64,000 nt of DNA from Bradyrhizobium sp. SSBR45G (GTDB taxonomy: Bacteria; Pseudomonadota; Alphaproteobacteria; Rhizobiales; Xanthobacteraceae). A program made the translations under genes and the position numbers. The DNA lies in the NCBI RefSeq assembly GCF_030159255.1, contig NZ_BSCT01000029.1, positions 49,255-113,254 of the forward strand, read 5' to 3'. Positions 42,770 through 55,763 of the stretch are shown here, piece by piece; position 1 is the stretch's first letter, and every line of letters begins with the position of its first letter. The notes below the pieces were generated by a model. That model made no database searches. It saw only the letters and a program-made list of their open reading frames with translations, and was not told the DNA's origin.

Positions 42770-43111
42770 ATGCGTCGCCTCGTCACCGCCTGCGCTCTCG
42801 CCATGCTCGCCGGCTCTGCCGCTCATGCCGAGGACGGCCCGCGCTTTCTCAATCGCACCGGGCAGACCATCGTGAAGATGTATCTGGCGGCCGCCGGCAC
42901 CAAGAGCTGGGGCGCCGACCAGTGCAAGAACGACGACGAGGGCATGGTCGACCATAACGAGCGCATGACGCTGGTCGGCGTGAAGTCGGGCCGCTACGAC
43001 ATCAAACTGTCCGAACAAAGCGGCCGCACCTGCATCGCCAAGAACGTCGAACTCAAGGAAGGCGCCCAGTTCGTCGTGCGCGACACCGATCTGACTGAAT
43101 GCTCCAAATAG
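42770..43111 (+). CDS. Small secreted protein with three cysteines
   Basis: The 113-residue protein has a signal peptide (MLAGSAAHA-EDG). The mature part, starting FLNRTGQTIVKMYLAAAGTK, resembles a family of short periplasmic proteins with N-x-TG-x-x-I-x-x-x-Y, a central SWGADQ motif and a C-terminal RTCIAKNVELKEGAQFVVRD. Three Cys residues are present, two probably paired. It probably shares an operon with the barrel gene 58 bases upstream. Function unknown; location suggests a role alongside TonB-dependent uptake. Confidence 0.78.
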   Translation: MRRLVTACALAMLAGSAAHAEDGPRFLNRTGQTIVKMYLAAAGTKSWGADQCKNDDEGMVDHNERMTLVGVKSGRYDIKLSEQSGRTCIAKNVELKEGAQFVVRDTDLTECSK

Positions 43112-43178
43112 ATGAGATGAAATCGGACCGCGAGGGCAACGGTCTTGGGTCGGCGACACGCTGGTCCGCCCCCCTCGC

Positions 43179-44111
43179 TCACTGCGGCCGAATGCGGATC
43201 GGGATCGTCTCGGCCCGCTGGGCGTCCGTCATCCCCGGCGGGAATGGCGGAAACGGCTGAGCGCGCTCGACCGCATCGAGCGCGGCACGGTCGACGGCTG
43301 GGACACCCGAGCTCGACGCAATCCGCTTCGAGAGCAGCCGGCCGCTGCGTCCGATGACGACGCTGACGCTGACCGTTCCGCCTTGTTGTCCGACCAGCGT
43401 CGAGGTGCTGTAACGCCGGAAGTGAGCTACGAACTGACTGATCCATTCGGCCCGGCCTTGGCGCGCGCCTTCGCTATCGATGCCAGCATTCGGGGCCGTG
43501 GCAACACGGGTCGGCCGGCTTGGCGGGGCCGCCGCCGGCTTCGCCGGCGCGGGCTTCTTCTCGTCCTTCTCCTTTGCGTCCGTCTTCTCCACCGGCTTGC
43601 GCTCAGGCACGGGGGCCGGCTTCGCCTCCGGCGGCTTGGCTTCGATCGGCTTCGGCGGCGGAGGCGGTGGCAGCACGACGTCGTCGGCGCGTGGCGGCTC
43701 CGGCGCGAGCGCGACCTGCGGCGCGGGGTCCGGCGTGGCAATCACCTCCGGCACCGGCTCCGGCTGCGCCATCACCTGCGGCTCGGGCGGAGGCTGCGGC
43801 ACCGGCTCGGCGACGGCTTCGCGCGCAACGGGCTCCTCCTTGGCCGGCTCTTCCTTCGGCGGCTCGGCGGGCGGCACCGGATCGGCCGGCGGCGTCTCCT
43901 GCGCGGCGGGCGCAGGCTCGCTCACGACCGCCGGCGTGAATACGACGTCGAATGCCGGCGCCTCGGCGCGCCCCTGCGGCGCCGGGCGCAACAGCAGATA
44001 GCCGACCGCGAGGCCGACATGCAGCCCCGCCACCAAGAGCGCGGCAACGGTCCACAGCCTCCGCTCGCGGCGGTCCTCGTCATCGAACGGATCAAGCGTC
44101 AGAACGCTCAC
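43179..44111 (-). CDS. tonB: TonB energy transducer
   Basis: The 310-residue protein has a short cytoplasmic N-terminus, one membrane helix (LWTVAALLVAGLHVGLAVGY near residue 19), a long Pro/Glu/Lys-rich periplasmic spacer (residues 65-215) and the TonB C-terminal domain (EWISQFVAHFRRYSTSTLVG, then GRLLSKRIASSSGVPAVDRA). It passes proton-motive energy from ExbBD to outer-membrane receptors. The start is a GTG at 44111 that overlaps the exbD stop as GTGA. Its likely partner is the receptor at 37072-39456. Confidence 0.93.
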   Translation of the reverse strand: MSVLTLDPFDDEDRRERRLWTVAALLVAGLHVGLAVGYLLLRPAPQGRAEAPAFDVVFTPAVVSEPAPAAQETPPADPVPPAEPPKEEPAKEEPVAREAVAEPVPQPPPEPQVMAQPEPVPEVIATPDPAPQVALAPEPPRADDVVLPPPPPPKPIEAKPPEAKPAPVPERKPVEKTDAKEKDEKKPAPAKPAAAPPSRPTRVATAPNAGIDSEGARQGRAEWISQFVAHFRRYSTSTLVGQQGGTVSVSVVIGRSGRLLSKRIASSSGVPAVDRAALDAVERAQPFPPFPPGMTDAQRAETIPIRIRPQ

Positions 44112-44533
44112 GGCGCGGCCCGGTCTTCCAGCGCGACCAGCGCCACCTTGGTGTAGCCGGCGCGGCGCAGCGCATTCATCAGCGCCATGACCTCGCCATA
44201 GGGCAGCGTCTGATCGGCCCGCAGCAGCACGCGCTGGCCATGATCGGACTTGGTCGCGGCATCCAGCGACGCGGCGATGTCGGCTTGCGCGACGCTCTGG
44301 TCGCCGACGGCGAGCGAGCGGTCGGCCTTGAAGGTCACGAACACCGGCGTCTCCGCGCGCGGCTGCGGCTCGGCCGAGATGGCGGGCAGATTGACCGGAA
44401 TGTCGACGGTGGCGAGCGGCGCTGCGACCATGAAGATGATCAGCAGCACGAGCATGACGTCGATGAACGGCGTCACGTTGATGTCGTGCGTCTCCTCGAA
44501 CTCGTCGGGACGCTTGGCGAGCTTGACCGCCAT
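44108..44533 (-). CDS. exbD: Biopolymer transport protein ExbD
   Basis: ExbD (141 residues) has a single N-terminal membrane helix with the essential Asp: INVTPFIDVMLVLLIIFMVA at residues 18-37, Asp25 being the proton-handling residue. The periplasmic domain ends VMALMNALRRAGYTKVALVA. It lies three bases after exbB and overlaps tonB, one operon exbB-exbD-tonB. Confidence 0.95.
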   Translation of the reverse strand: MAVKLAKRPDEFEETHDINVTPFIDVMLVLLIIFMVAAPLATVDIPVNLPAISAEPQPRAETPVFVTFKADRSLAVGDQSVAQADIAASLDAATKSDHGQRVLLRADQTLPYGEVMALMNALRRAGYTKVALVALEDRAAP

Positions 44534-44536
44534 GAC

Positions 44537-45313
44537 TCACTCCGCCGGATTGGCAATCGACAGCAACGGCGCGTCGACCGCGCGGATGGCGCTGCGCCGC
44601 GCCTCGGCCGGGCCCGCATGCTGCCGGTCGAGATCGCGGCTGATCAGCCGCATCACCGCCACCGATGCATCGGCGATCACAGCGCGATAGCCGCCGGTGG
44701 CGCGCGCGAACAGGTTGTAGATGACGACGGCCGGGATCGCTGCCACAAGGCCGAACGCGGTGGCGAGCAGCGCCTCCGCGATGCCCGGTGCGACCACGGC
44801 CAGATTGGTGGTGTGAGCATGCGAGATGCCGATGAAGCTGTTCATGATGCCCCAGACGGTGCCGAACAGGCCGACGAAGGGCCCGACTGCGCCGACGGTG
44901 GCGAGAATGCCGATGCCGCGTCCGATGCGGGCCACCGCGGCGGCCTCGATCCGCTCGAACTGCCAGGCCACGCGCTCCTTGATGCCGTCGGCCGGCAGCC
45001 CGCGCGATTTGTCGATCTCATCCTCGGCCAGAGCGAGCAGACGGCCGACGACGCCGGCATCGGCCGGCATGCGTCCCATCGCATCGGACAAGGAGCGCGC
45101 CGCCAACGCGACGCCGAGCGAGCCGCGCGCCGTGCGCAGGGCCGAGCGAAGCTGGATCGTCTTGACGACCAGCACGGTCCAGGTCGCGACCGAAGCCAGT
45201 GCGAGGCCCACCATGACCGCCTGCACGACGATGTCGGCCTTCCAGAACATGGTCCAGGGCGACAACGCTTCCGGCAGCGTGCTCGCGAGACTGGCGATGT
45301 GCGCCTGATCCAT
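44537..45313 (-). CDS. exbB: Biopolymer transport protein ExbB
   Basis: ExbB (258 residues) is a MotA/TolQ/ExbB proton-channel protein with three membrane helices: VVQAVMVGLALASVATWTVL near residue 30, GILATVGAVGPFVGLFGTVW near 134 and GIAEALLATAFGLVAAIPAV near 176. It forms the motor with ExbD. The usual rhizobial N-terminal periplasmic extension with a signal peptide is missing; this is the short form. Confidence 0.95.
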   Translation of the reverse strand: MDQAHIASLASTLPEALSPWTMFWKADIVVQAVMVGLALASVATWTVLVVKTIQLRSALRTARGSLGVALAARSLSDAMGRMPADAGVVGRLLALAEDEIDKSRGLPADGIKERVAWQFERIEAAAVARIGRGIGILATVGAVGPFVGLFGTVWGIMNSFIGISHAHTTNLAVVAPGIAEALLATAFGLVAAIPAVVIYNLFARATGGYRAVIADASVAVMRLISRDLDRQHAGPAEARRSAIRAVDAPLLSIANPAE

Positions 45314-45712
45314 TGTCCTACTCCCTCGATGGCCCCGTGTGATTGATGATCGCGGTCCCAGATCGTCCCGCCTTGAGACCCGACGCGTCAGTCAGGCTGA
45401 GCGCGCGAGGGAAGCAAAGGATGACGCCGGATCGTGTCGAGGCCTTGTTGTTTCGTGTCCTTGGGGCAAAGTCGCGGCAAGCGCCGCGCTGATCCCGATC
45501 AAGAAAGAGTGCCGCCTGTCGTCATCGGCTTCAAGGCGCTTGCCGGGTGGAATATGTCCCATGTGACCCGGGAAGATTTCCCGGGGGAGGTGGGATGTCC
45601 AGCTCCCATTGCCGTCAAAAGAAGAGGCCGGGATCGCTCCCGGCCTCTTGCATCATTTCGTCGTCTACCGCCGTGATGCCCCGCAGGGGGGCGGGGCATC
45701 ACGGCGAGGCGA
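45314..45712. other. Gap between exbB and glpV (399 bases)
   Basis: No gene is visible. It holds a short perfect hairpin (CCCGGGAA at 45567-45574, TTCCCGGG at 45578-45585), the glpV terminator and the exbB promoter region. I see no Fur or Irr box by eye. Confidence 0.55.
45622..45649 (-). terminator. Terminator of the glp operon
   Basis: AAGAGGCCGGGA at 45622-45633 pairs with TCCCGGCCTCTT at 45638-45649 over a four-base loop; the minus strand continues CTTTTGA. It lies about 64 bases past the glpV stop. Confidence 0.85.
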
Positions 45713-47518
<1,806 letters not shown>

Positions 47519-47591
47519 GGTGTTTCCTCCATTGCAGTGACAGACTTCTTCAGGCCCGGGTTGCTCCCGGATCTGCTCCTCTTCGTTCGCC

Positions 47592-47921
47592 TCAGACGGT
47601 GCGGAAGATCGCAACGGCCGACGCCAACGAAATCGCGCTTGCGAGCCATAGGCTCGAAATCTCAAAACTCTCTTCGCCGACCGGCACGCTGGCGATGGCG
47701 TCGGTTCCGACCAGGCCGATCCACACCAGATGAATGACGGCGGCCGCAATCAGCGAAATGAACAGGCGGTCGCCGCGCGTGGTCGGAATCCGCAGCACGC
47801 CGACGCGCTCGGCCTCGGGATAGGCGGCCGCGAGCCACGTCATGACGCCGAGCGTGCAGGCCAGCAGAGCGAAAAAGATCGCACTCGGCAAGGTCCAGGC
47901 CATCCATGCGATATTGTCCAT
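47592..47921 (-). CDS. glpU: Small membrane protein of the glycerol transporter (DUF2160)
   Basis: The 109-residue protein has three hydrophobic segments (WTLPSAIFFALLACTLGVMT, FISLIAAAVIHLVWIGLVGT and LWLASAISLASAVAIFRTV) with a short loop PTTRGDRLF between the first two. This fits DUF2160, named GlpU in Rhizobium leguminosarum, where it belongs to the glycerol operon. Its job is unknown. The ATG follows GGAGG. Confidence 0.88.
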   Translation of the reverse strand: MDNIAWMAWTLPSAIFFALLACTLGVMTWLAAAYPEAERVGVLRIPTTRGDRLFISLIAAAVIHLVWIGLVGTDAIASVPVGEESFEISSLWLASAISLASAVAIFRTV

Positions 47922-47984
47922 GGCGTCAGTGCCTCCAGGCTTCGAACGCTGCAAGCGATGACCACGCCGTCGCACCGGCGGCAG

Positions 47985-48130
47985 TCCGCTCCCCTCCCCC
48001 CGCGCGAAGCGAAGCTTCGCTAGGCGGGGAGGGGTCGGGGGTGGGGGTTCCGACAAAGACTACCCGTGGTGTGCCCCCCTCCCCGACCCTCCCCCGCAAG
48101 GGGGAAGGGAGCGCAGCGAGCTTGTTGCTG
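47985..48130. repeat. C-rich intergenic repeat inside the glp operon, family 7
   Basis: The stretch has CCCCTCCCCCCGC pairing with GGCGGGGAGGGG around a GCGAAGCTTCGC palindrome, then a second hairpin (CCCTCCCCCGC with AAGGGGGAAGGG). It fills most of the gap between glpQ and glpU. Such units are common, as I recall, between Bradyrhizobium genes. Confidence 0.6.
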
Positions 48131-48152
48131 TCAGCTTGCCACCGCATCATCA

Positions 48153-49861
<1,709 letters not shown>

Positions 49862-49864
49862 CAC

Positions 49865-50947
<1,083 letters not shown>

Positions 50948-50959
50948 GCGGCATCTCCC

Positions 50960-52045
50960 TCACATGCTGCTCGATGCGGCGACCAGGCGGTCGGCGGCAT
51001 CGAACACGAAGACGTTGGCGGGATCGAGCACGGCCTCGAGGGTGTCACCGGGCTCGTATTCATGCACGCCATGCAGCACGGCGACCCAGTTCGTGCCGTC
51101 GCGCGTCAGGTGAACGAAGCTCTCCGATCCGGTGATCTCCGTGACCGCAACGGTGGCAGGAAAGACGTGGCGGCCGAGATTGCCGCCGCCCTTCGCGAGC
51201 CCGAGTTGGTGCGGCCGAAAGCCGACCCGATAATGGCCGTCGGGCAGATCGGCATAGAGTCCGGTCGCCGACGCCGTGACGTCGCCTGAGTAGTGCACGC
51301 TGTCGCCGCGCTTCTCGATATCGACGATGTTCATCGGCGGATCCGAGAACACCTGGCCGACCCGCAATGTATCGGGACGCCGATAGACGGAGGCGGTGTC
51401 GCCGGCCTGCAGCGCCTGCCCTTCCCACATGCAGATGGTGCGGCCGCCGAGCAGCAGCGCTTCGGACGGCTCAGTGGTGGCATAGACGAAGATCGCGCCC
51501 GACGCCTCGAAGATGCGCGGCAACTCGGTGCGCAGCTCCTCGCGCAGCTTGTAGTCGAGATTGGCCAGGGGCTCGTCGAGCAGCACGAGGTCGGCGCCCT
51601 TGACCAGCGCCCGCGCAATCGCCGTGCGCTGCTGCTGGCCGCCGGAGAGCTGCAGCGGGGTCCGCTTCAGGAACGGCTCGAGCCGCAGCAATCGCGCGGC
51701 CTCGGCCACCCGCTTCTCGATCTCCTGGCGTGGCTTGCCCTGAACGCGCAGCGGCGAAGCGATGTTCTCATAGACCGTCAGCGACGGATAGTTGATGAAC
51801 TGCTGATAGACCATCGCAACCGAGCGCTGCCGCACGTCGGCGCCGGTGACGTCCTTGCCGTCGACCAGCACGCGGCCGGTGGTCGGCCGGTCGAGGCCGG
51901 CGAGCAGCCGCATGATCGAGGTCTTGCCCGACAGCGTCGGTCCGAGCAGCACGCTCAGCGTGCCGCGCTGCAGGGTCAGCGACACGTCGCGAATGGTCGC
52001 GACGCCATCCACGGTTCGGGAGACGTGATCGAGGGTGACGCTCAT
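50960..52045 (-). CDS. glpS: Glycerol ABC transporter ATPase lacking the switch histidine
   Basis: The 361-residue MalK-like ATPase has Walker A GPTLSGKTS (unusual but fitting GxxxxGK[ST]), Q-loop YQQFINYPSLTVYENIASPL, a perfect LSGGQQQR signature and Walker B LVLLDEPLANLD. The switch region reads YATTEPSEAL where VTHD is expected, so the catalytic His is missing. A TOBE domain follows. The ATG overlaps the glpD stop. It is expected to form a heterodimer with GlpT. Confidence 0.93.
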   Translation of the reverse strand: MSVTLDHVSRTVDGVATIRDVSLTLQRGTLSVLLGPTLSGKTSIMRLLAGLDRPTTGRVLVDGKDVTGADVRQRSVAMVYQQFINYPSLTVYENIASPLRVQGKPRQEIEKRVAEAARLLRLEPFLKRTPLQLSGGQQQRTAIARALVKGADLVLLDEPLANLDYKLREELRTELPRIFEASGAIFVYATTEPSEALLLGGRTICMWEGQALQAGDTASVYRRPDTLRVGQVFSDPPMNIVDIEKRGDSVHYSGDVTASATGLYADLPDGHYRVGFRPHQLGLAKGGGNLGRHVFPATVAVTEITGSESFVHLTRDGTNWVAVLHGVHEYEPGDTLEAVLDPANVFVFDAADRLVAASSSM

Positions 52046-53586
52046 GCGCGCCCTCCCGCTTCACGCGCGGTCGCGGCAGACCGGTCGCGGTTGGCGACGA
52101 TCCACGCATCGAGCGCGGCAATCTCGGCTGCCGACATCCGCAATCCCAGCTTCGATCGACGCCACACGATGTCCTCGGCCGTCAACGCCCATTCGTTCGT
52201 CATCAGGTACCTGACTTCGCGCTCCGTCAAGGTGCCTCCGAAGTCCTGACCGAGATCGGACGCAGATGTCGCAAACCCGAGCATGGTCGCCGCGCGTGTG
52301 CCATACGCAAGCGCGATCCGCTTCGCATGTGCATCTGTGAGGAACGGATAGGTCTTGCGCAGATCGGCGATCAACCCCGTCACCGCCTGGACCTTCATGT
52401 CGCCGCCGGGCAGCGGCGCCTTGCCGGTCCAGCCCTCCTCCGCGTTGGCGCCCTTCAGATAGGGCCCGAGGCGCTCCAGCGCCTCTTCTGACAAGCGCCG
52501 ATAGGTCGTGATCTTGCCGCCATAGATCGACAACAGCGGCAGGCCGCCGGGCGTATCGAGCTCGAACACATAGTCGCGCGTCGCCGCCTTGGCCTCGCTG
52601 GCGCCGTCGTCATAGAGCGGACGCACGCCTGAATAGCTCCACACGACGTCGGCCGGCGTCACGGGCTTGGCAAGGTATTCGCCGAGCGCGGCGCAGAGAT
52701 AGCTGATCTCCTCGTCGGTCGCCTTCACCTTGGCCGGATCGCCCTGGTAGTCGCGGTCGGTGGTGCCGATCAGCGTGAAGTCCTGCTGATAGGGGATGGC
52801 GAAGATGATGCGGCCATCGGCATTCTGGAAGATGTAGGCGCGGTCGTGATCGTACAGCTTGCGCACCACGATGTGCGAGCCCTGCACCAGCCGCACCTTC
52901 GCCTTCGCGTTGACGCCGGCGCCTGTCGACAGCACCTGCTCGACCCATGGTCCGGCCGCGTTGACCAGCGCGCGCGCCTTGATGGTCTCACGCTCTCCGG
53001 TCTGCGTATTCTCGGTGGTGACCAGCCAATGGCTGCCGTCCTGCCGGATCTCGGTGGCGCGCGTCCGCGTGCGGATGACGGCGCCACGATCGGCGGCGTC
53101 GCGGGCGGTCAGCACGACGAGGCGGGCATCGTCGACGAAGCAGTCGGAATACTCGAAGCCCTTGCTGTAACGTCCCGCGATCAAGGGACGGCCGACCTCG
53201 TCGCTGCGCAGATTGACCGAGCGCGTCGGCGGCAGCAGCTTGCGGCCGCCGAGATGGTCATAGAGGAACAGGCCGAGGCGCAGCAGCCAGGCCGGGCGCA
53301 GGCCCGCATGATGCGGCAGCACGAAGCGCAGCGGACGGATGATGTGGGGCGCGATCTGCCAGAGGATTTCGCGCTCGATCAGCGCCTCGCGCACCAGGCG
53401 GAACTCGTAGTATTCGAGATAGCGCAGGCCGCCATGCACGAGCTTGGTCGACCAGGATGAGGTCCCGCTCGCAAGATCGTTCATTTCGCAAAGGAAAACG
53501 GAATTTCCGCGTCCGGCCGCATCGCGCGCGATGCCGCAACCGTTCACGCCGCCTCCGACAATGGCGAGGTCGTAGATCCGCTCCAC
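52042..53586 (-). CDS. glpD: Aerobic glycerol-3-phosphate dehydrogenase
   Basis: GlpD (514 residues) is the FAD enzyme of the inner-membrane face that oxidises glycerol 3-phosphate to dihydroxyacetone phosphate and passes electrons to quinone. The FAD-binding VGGGVNGCGIARDAAGRG is at residues 10-27, then SSWSTKLVHGGLRYLEYYEF near 43 and YGGKITTYRRLSEEALERLG near 367. The start is a GTG at 53586 after CGGGGGAAG. glpS follows with overlap. A glycerol kinase gene is not in the window. Confidence 0.96.
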   Translation of the reverse strand: MERIYDLAIVGGGVNGCGIARDAAGRGNSVFLCEMNDLASGTSSWSTKLVHGGLRYLEYYEFRLVREALIEREILWQIAPHIIRPLRFVLPHHAGLRPAWLLRLGLFLYDHLGGRKLLPPTRSVNLRSDEVGRPLIAGRYSKGFEYSDCFVDDARLVVLTARDAADRGAVIRTRTRATEIRQDGSHWLVTTENTQTGERETIKARALVNAAGPWVEQVLSTGAGVNAKAKVRLVQGSHIVVRKLYDHDRAYIFQNADGRIIFAIPYQQDFTLIGTTDRDYQGDPAKVKATDEEISYLCAALGEYLAKPVTPADVVWSYSGVRPLYDDGASEAKAATRDYVFELDTPGGLPLLSIYGGKITTYRRLSEEALERLGPYLKGANAEEGWTGKAPLPGGDMKVQAVTGLIADLRKTYPFLTDAHAKRIALAYGTRAATMLGFATSASDLGQDFGGTLTEREVRYLMTNEWALTAEDIVWRRSKLGLRMSAAEIAALDAWIVANRDRSAATAREAGGRA

Positions 53587-53623
53587 CCGACGCTTCCCCC
53601 GACAATCGCCTTCAGGCCGGCGA

Positions 53624-53664
53624 TTTCACTTTCGGTTTCGAGTTAAACACAAACGAAAGTGAAA
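53624..53664. promoter_or_regulatory. GlpR operator candidate
   Basis: TTTCACTTTCG at 53624-53634 and CGAAAGTGAAA at 53654-53664 form a perfect 11-base inverted repeat around a 19-base spacer. More CTTTC/GAAAG-like boxes follow (AAATCGAAATTC at 53668-53679). DeoR-family repressors commonly bind such repeats. It is 38 bases upstream of glpD, just after glpR. Confidence 0.65.
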
Positions 53665-53748
53665 GCAAATCGAAATTCGCATGTTGGGCCGAGATTGGGC
53701 AAAACCTGCTCAATCCGGAATCAAACGGCCCTGGATGGTGGCGGATTC

Positions 53749-54582
53749 TCAGGCGCGGCGCAGCACGGTGGACGCGCTGGTTTCGCTCGGCTCTGCGGCC
53801 TCATCGGCTTCGTCGTCCGGCAGGGCAGAGATCACCTCGATGCCGCGGCTGTGGCACAGGGCGGCGAGTCCGTCCGGCAGCGGCCGGTCGGTGACGAAGG
53901 TCTGGATCTGGCTGAGATGGGCGATGCGCACCGGCGCGCTGCGGTGAAGCTTGGTCGAATCCGCCACCAGCATCACGCTGCGCGCATTGGCGATGATCGC
54001 CTGCGCAACCTGCACCTCGCGGTAGTCGAAGTCGAGCAGTGCGCCCTCCTCGTCGATCGCGGAGGCGCCGATGATCGCATAATCGACCTTGAACTGGCCG
54101 ATCAGCTGCGTCGCCGTCGAGCCGACCACGCCGCCGTCCGAGCGCCGCACGCTGCCGCCGGCGACGATCACCTCGATGCGGGGATGCGGATAGAGCAGCA
54201 TCGCCACGTTGAGATTGTTGGTGATGACCAGCAGGTCCTGATGCGAGGTCAGCGCGCTCGCCACCTCCTCGGTCGTGGTGCCGATGTTGATGAAGAGCGA
54301 GGAGCCGTTGGGAATGCGCGCCGCGGCAATCGCGCCGATCGCCTTCTTCTCGTCGGCAGCGACGAAGCGCCGCGCCTCATAGGCGAGGTTCTCGACGCCC
54401 GAGGCGATGATGGCGCCACCATGGATCCGCGTCAGCGCGCGCTGCTCGCAGAGATCGTTGAGGTCCTTGCGGATCGTCTGCGCCGAGACTTCGAAGCGGC
54501 GCGACAGATCCTCCACCATGACGCGGCCGGAGGCGCGGGCGATGTTGAGGATGTCGGTCTGACGCTGAGAGAGAACGGCCAT
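53749..54582 (-). CDS. glpR: DeoR-family repressor of glycerol genes
   Basis: The 277-residue regulator has a DeoR-type N-terminal helix-turn-helix (MVEDLSRRFEVSAQTIRKDL at residues 22-41, then LTRIHGGAI) and a sugar-phosphate sensor domain of the DeoR C-terminal type (SLFINIGTTTEEVASALTSH near 94, with the conserved D-x-A/S-K-x-x). Being directly upstream of glpD it is most likely GlpR, relieved by glycerol 3-phosphate. A gap of 162 bases with an operator candidate separates it from glpD. Confidence 0.9.
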   Translation of the reverse strand: MAVLSQRQTDILNIARASGRVMVEDLSRRFEVSAQTIRKDLNDLCEQRALTRIHGGAIIASGVENLAYEARRFVAADEKKAIGAIAAARIPNGSSLFINIGTTTEEVASALTSHQDLLVITNNLNVAMLLYPHPRIEVIVAGGSVRRSDGGVVGSTATQLIGQFKVDYAIIGASAIDEEGALLDFDYREVQVAQAIIANARSVMLVADSTKLHRSAPVRIAHLSQIQTFVTDRPLPDGLAALCHSRGIEVISALPDDEADEAAEPSETSASTVLRRA

Positions 54583-54739
54583 GGCGAGCTTTCAAACGTG
54601 CTCCACCATGGTGAGGCTGATCGAGTCAAGCGTCAATCAGCGAGGGATAGAGGAGCGCTGCAGCAATCACCTTTGGTGCAGCGCGACAAATCCGCTCGGC
54701 GCGCAGCTTCTGTCCTACCGCATGTCTCGGAAGAGCGTG

Positions 54740-54931
54740 TCAGGCGGCGGCGCTCAGCTCGCCGGTGACGATGCGAAGCGCGGCGCGCTCCGCCTCGCGG
54801 GCGTTGCGAAACACCTGGCCCTCGAGCGCATTGAAGCGGTGCGACGCCGCGAAGAAGCGGAAGCCGCCGCGGTCGCGGATCACGATCCCCGCCGCCTGAG
54901 AGCTGACCTCGATGATGTAGGTGTCGGACAT
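54740..54931 (-). CDS. Small unknown protein
   Basis: The 63-residue protein begins MSDTYIIEVSSQAAGIVIRD and continues GGFRFFAASHRFNALEGQVF, then a helix NAREAERAALRIVTGELSA. The compact alpha-beta pattern, intact frame and typical codon use suggest a real gene, and I recall similar short proteins in Bradyrhizobium. No function is known. Confidence 0.65.
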   Translation of the reverse strand: MSDTYIIEVSSQAAGIVIRDRGGFRFFAASHRFNALEGQVFRNAREAERAALRIVTGELSAAA

Positions 54932-55094
54932 TGCAAAATCCCGTCATTTCATTCCGGGGCGTCTAACGAGGCTCCGTGACGAATGTTCCTGTCAGGGAGC
55001 CGTCGTGCGTCCGATATGCATGCCAACAGACAATTGTGTGGATGTTATGTTGGCTGCGCTGCACGCAGCCACATCCATCACGGACGTTGCCGAA

Positions 55095-55337
55095 TCAGCG
55101 GGGATCCTCCGGAACGAGCGTGGCCTTGCGATGCGGCGCATCGACTCCGCTCAGACGGTCGTGATGCTGACCGAGCAGTTGGTAGATCGTGCGCAGGTCT
55201 CGCAACATCTCGACATGATGATCGCGAAATGCACCGAGCTGGATTTCGTAAACGCCGATTCGCTCTTCGGCATGGAGCAGCCGCTGCTGCAGCTTCCTCA
55301 GAACTTCGACAGTCAGCTTCTCGTCCACATTGGGCAT
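55095..55337 (-). CDS. Small coiled-coil protein
   Basis: The 80-residue protein is nearly all helix with heptad-like Leu spacing: MPNVDEKLTVEVLRKLQQRL, then LLHAEERIGVYEIQLGAFRD and MLRDLRTIYQLLGQHHDRLS. Such short coiled-coil proteins are frequent in rhizobia, often beside metabolic genes, with no known role. The ATG at 55337 follows GGGGAGTGGG; an upstream in-frame extension is Arg-rich and not convincing. Confidence 0.62.
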   Translation of the reverse strand: MPNVDEKLTVEVLRKLQQRLLHAEERIGVYEIQLGAFRDHHVEMLRDLRTIYQLLGQHHDRLSGVDAPHRKATLVPEDPR

Positions 55338-55763
55338 GTCCCACTCCCCGATCACCGGTCCAAACTGTGCCCCCGGGAGCAACCTCCCTGTTCCTGGAAG
55401 ACAGGCCTGTCGGCCCACCTCCTGTCGTCTCGGCGACGACCTCGACCGAACCCCCACGGTCAAAAACACCTAACTATCATCATACCTGCAATGCAACAAA
55501 AAATACACGCGCGGTTGTGGACGAACTCCACGCCGTCGCGTTCTGCTGAACCCTTCCCTCCTACGACGCATTTCGAGTAGTTGACGACACTCTCGTGCAG
55601 AGGCCGGCAAGCCGTGCACGCCGACAACTCCTGAAGGCGTCCATTCACCGACACTTCGGGCGCGCCCCTCAAAACGCGCGCTCACGCAAGGGGTTCCCAG
55701 CCCATCGATCCGTTATACTAACAAAGAGTTAACGCCGTCCGGAGCGAACCCGCAGCGTCTCCG
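55338..55763. other. Gene-free gap (426 bases)
   Basis: I see no gene here. The DNA is lower in GC near 55460-55520 and 55690-55735, so it may hold promoters of the small coiled-coil gene. No repeat family seen elsewhere in the window is present. Confidence 0.5.

Noticed and set aside
55460..55685. Short minus-strand frames upstream of the coiled-coil gene
   Set aside because: Low-GC, no family signature, and two overlapping frames of equal quality.
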